46,740 nucleotides of DNA, from assembly GCA_002502855.1 (NCBI GenBank), contig DAQK01000047.1, positions 1-46,740 on the forward strand. The letters run 5' to 3'. The position numbers and the translations under genes were made by a program. Under the pieces are notes generated by a model. The model was not told the DNA's origin. It made no database searches and saw only the letters and a program-made list of their open reading frames with translations. The first letter of the stretch is position 1; each line of letters starts with the position of its first letter. Of the stretch, positions 46,138 to 46,740 are shown piece after piece. This stretch comes from Methanobacterium sp. UBA279 (lineage in GTDB: Archaea > Methanobacteriota > Methanobacteria > Methanobacteriales > Methanobacteriaceae).

Positions 46138-46167
46138 TTTATATAGTTATGAATATATATTCTTTAT
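46138..46167 (+). promoter_or_regulatory. TATA box and partial DUF134-type operator of a NifX gene
   Basis: TTTATATA (46138-46145) is followed at once by GTTATGAATATATATTC (46146-46162), identical to the left half and centre of the operator at 17738-17759; the right end (TTTAT) has drifted, with 17 leading matches out of 22. The NifX start lies 35 nt further on. The same order TATA-then-operator occurs at the two DUF134 copies, so this gene is probably under the same control. Confidence 0.65.
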
Positions 46168-46201
46168 ATGAGTTCTATCAATTTTTAGTGGAGTAATATT
46201 C

Positions 46202-46561
46202 ATGAAAATAGCCATTACAACAGAAGAAAGGGGATTAAATTCTAATGTAAGTCCGGTATTCGGAAGAAGCCCCTATGTAACAATTATATATTTAGAGAAT
46301 AACGAAATTAAAAAGAAAACCACCATAGAAAACCCGGCAAGACTTGAAAAAGGAGCAGGAAATTTATTAGCAGATTTCTTGGTAAACAAGGAAATCGATA
46401 CTGTAATTTCTGGAGAAATGGGTCCAGTAGCCTTCTATATCTTAAGAAACGCAGATATCACCGTCTATAAAGCCTCCCCTTTAGACACCCTGAAAAATCT
46501 GAAACTCCTTAATGAAGGAAAATTAAAAGAAGTAACCTCACTTTCATCGGGATACCCTTAA
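46202..46561 (+). CDS. NifX/NifB-type protein (COG1433)
   Basis: A 119-residue COG1433 protein starting MKIAITTEERGLNSNVSPVF, closest in the window to the one at 15405-15821 but without the Gly/Arg tail. It has a GTGGAG site before the ATG. The promoter carries the DUF134-type operator, which ties it to the ATPase/NifX cluster 29 kb away. It is a probable carrier of a metal cluster or cofactor. It lies after the LarC-like gene and before a convergent ABC ATPase. Confidence 0.88.
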   Translation: MKIAITTEERGLNSNVSPVFGRSPYVTIIYLENNEIKKKTTIENPARLEKGAGNLLADFLVNKEIDTVISGEMGPVAFYILRNADITVYKASPLDTLKNLKLLNEGKLKEVTSLSSGYP

Positions 46562-46604
46562 AAAAGAAAAAAAGAAGGAGGGATAAGAGGAATATTGTAT
46601 ATTC
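46558..46604 (-). terminator. Hairpin and T-tract after the ABC ATPase gene
   Basis: On the minus strand a small dyad GAATATACAATATTC (46590-46604) is followed by a T-rich run (TTCTTTTTTTCTTTTTT, about 46561-46577). It would end the minus-strand ABC transcript in the convergent spacer. Confidence 0.5.
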
Positions 46605-46609
46605 TTAGC

Positions 46610-46740
46610 CTATTTTTTAAACATCTTCTTTTTCTCTGTGGAAGTTAAATCATCCACAATAGAATCAGGTAAACCTGTTTTAAGTATTCGTCCACCTCTC
46701 ATGAGGGAAGCGCGATCACATACATCCAGTACGAAGTCCA
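46610..46740 (-). CDS. ABC ATPase, C-terminal end (possibly AtwA, MCR activation component A2)
   Basis: The last 42 codons of a gene entering from the right: DFVLDVCDRASLMRGGRILK, then TGLPDSIVDDLTSTEKKKMF and KK before TAG at 46610. This is the region after the switch His of an ABC ATPase. The ending resembles AtwA (component A2), the ATP-dependent activator of MCR. The family is fairly sure, the AtwA assignment is tentative, as most of the gene is outside the window. Confidence 0.55.
   Translation of the reverse strand, partial: DFVLDVCDRASLMRGGRILKTGLPDSIVDDLTSTEKKKMFKK

Overview
The window is archaeal and comes from a hydrogenotrophic methanogen of the Methanobacteriales, most likely Methanobacterium or a close relative. 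The evidence is a complete mcrBDCGA operon followed directly by mtrEDCBA in the order typical of that group, TATA-box promoters, Shine-Dalgarno-preceded TTG and GTG starts, AT-rich spacers and T-tract terminators.

1-7.7 kb (minus strand): the methane-forming core. McrA keeps every residue known to be modified or to bind nickel. A hairpin plus T-tract lies between mcrA and mtrE. 7.9-10.7 kb (plus): two cobalamin-type radical SAM proteins, Mmp10 (McrA arginine methylase) and an MJ1487-type protein that probably methylates McrA glutamine. The enzyme and two of its modification enzymes therefore sit together.

10.7-17.8 kb (minus): ten co-directional genes that resemble an archaeal version of the anaerobe-specific orange-protein (ORP) system. 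They are a DUF134 regulator with zinc ribbons, NifX/COG1433 proteins, an Mrp/NBP35 ATPase, a ferredoxin, two MinD-type ATPases with ferredoxin inserts, a CDF metal transporter fused to a NifX domain, a metallo-beta-lactamase-fold hydrolase and a DtxR-type regulator. A palindrome sits between the TATA box and the start codon of the DUF134 gene. The same site recurs upstream of a shortened DUF134 copy (31.45 kb) and, partly degenerate, upstream of another NifX gene (46.15 kb), which suggests a small regulon.

17.8-22.4 kb: an HxlR regulator, a small Cys-rich protein, an ABC exporter, an anaerobic NTP-reductase activase, a small zinc-ribbon protein and a methyltransferase. 22.4-26.8 kb is a decay tract: a DUF4010-like remnant, an amino-acid permease with three frameshifts and a P-type ATPase with four frameshifts and a stop. 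27-33 kb: a CDF transporter, a 5'-nucleotidase-like enzyme with an altered active site, several small broken genes, the truncated DUF134/NifX duplicate, an FmdE protein and a DUF1847 protein.

33-40.4 kb (plus): a metal-complex uptake locus with three tandem substrate-binding proteins (the first a pseudogene joined to a CDF-gene fragment), a methyltransferase, a FecCD permease, its ATPase and a 3' fragment of a second methyltransferase. 41-43.8 kb: two decayed insertion sequences. 43.8-46.7 kb: a 592-residue protein I do not recognise, a stand-alone LarC C-terminal domain (nickel-pincer cofactor family), the operator-linked NifX protein and the end of an ABC ATPase that may be the MCR activation factor AtwA.

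The most interesting candidate system is the ORP-like ATPase/NifX/ferredoxin cluster with its shared operator, next to MCR and its maturation genes. Its function in methanogens is not established from sequence alone.
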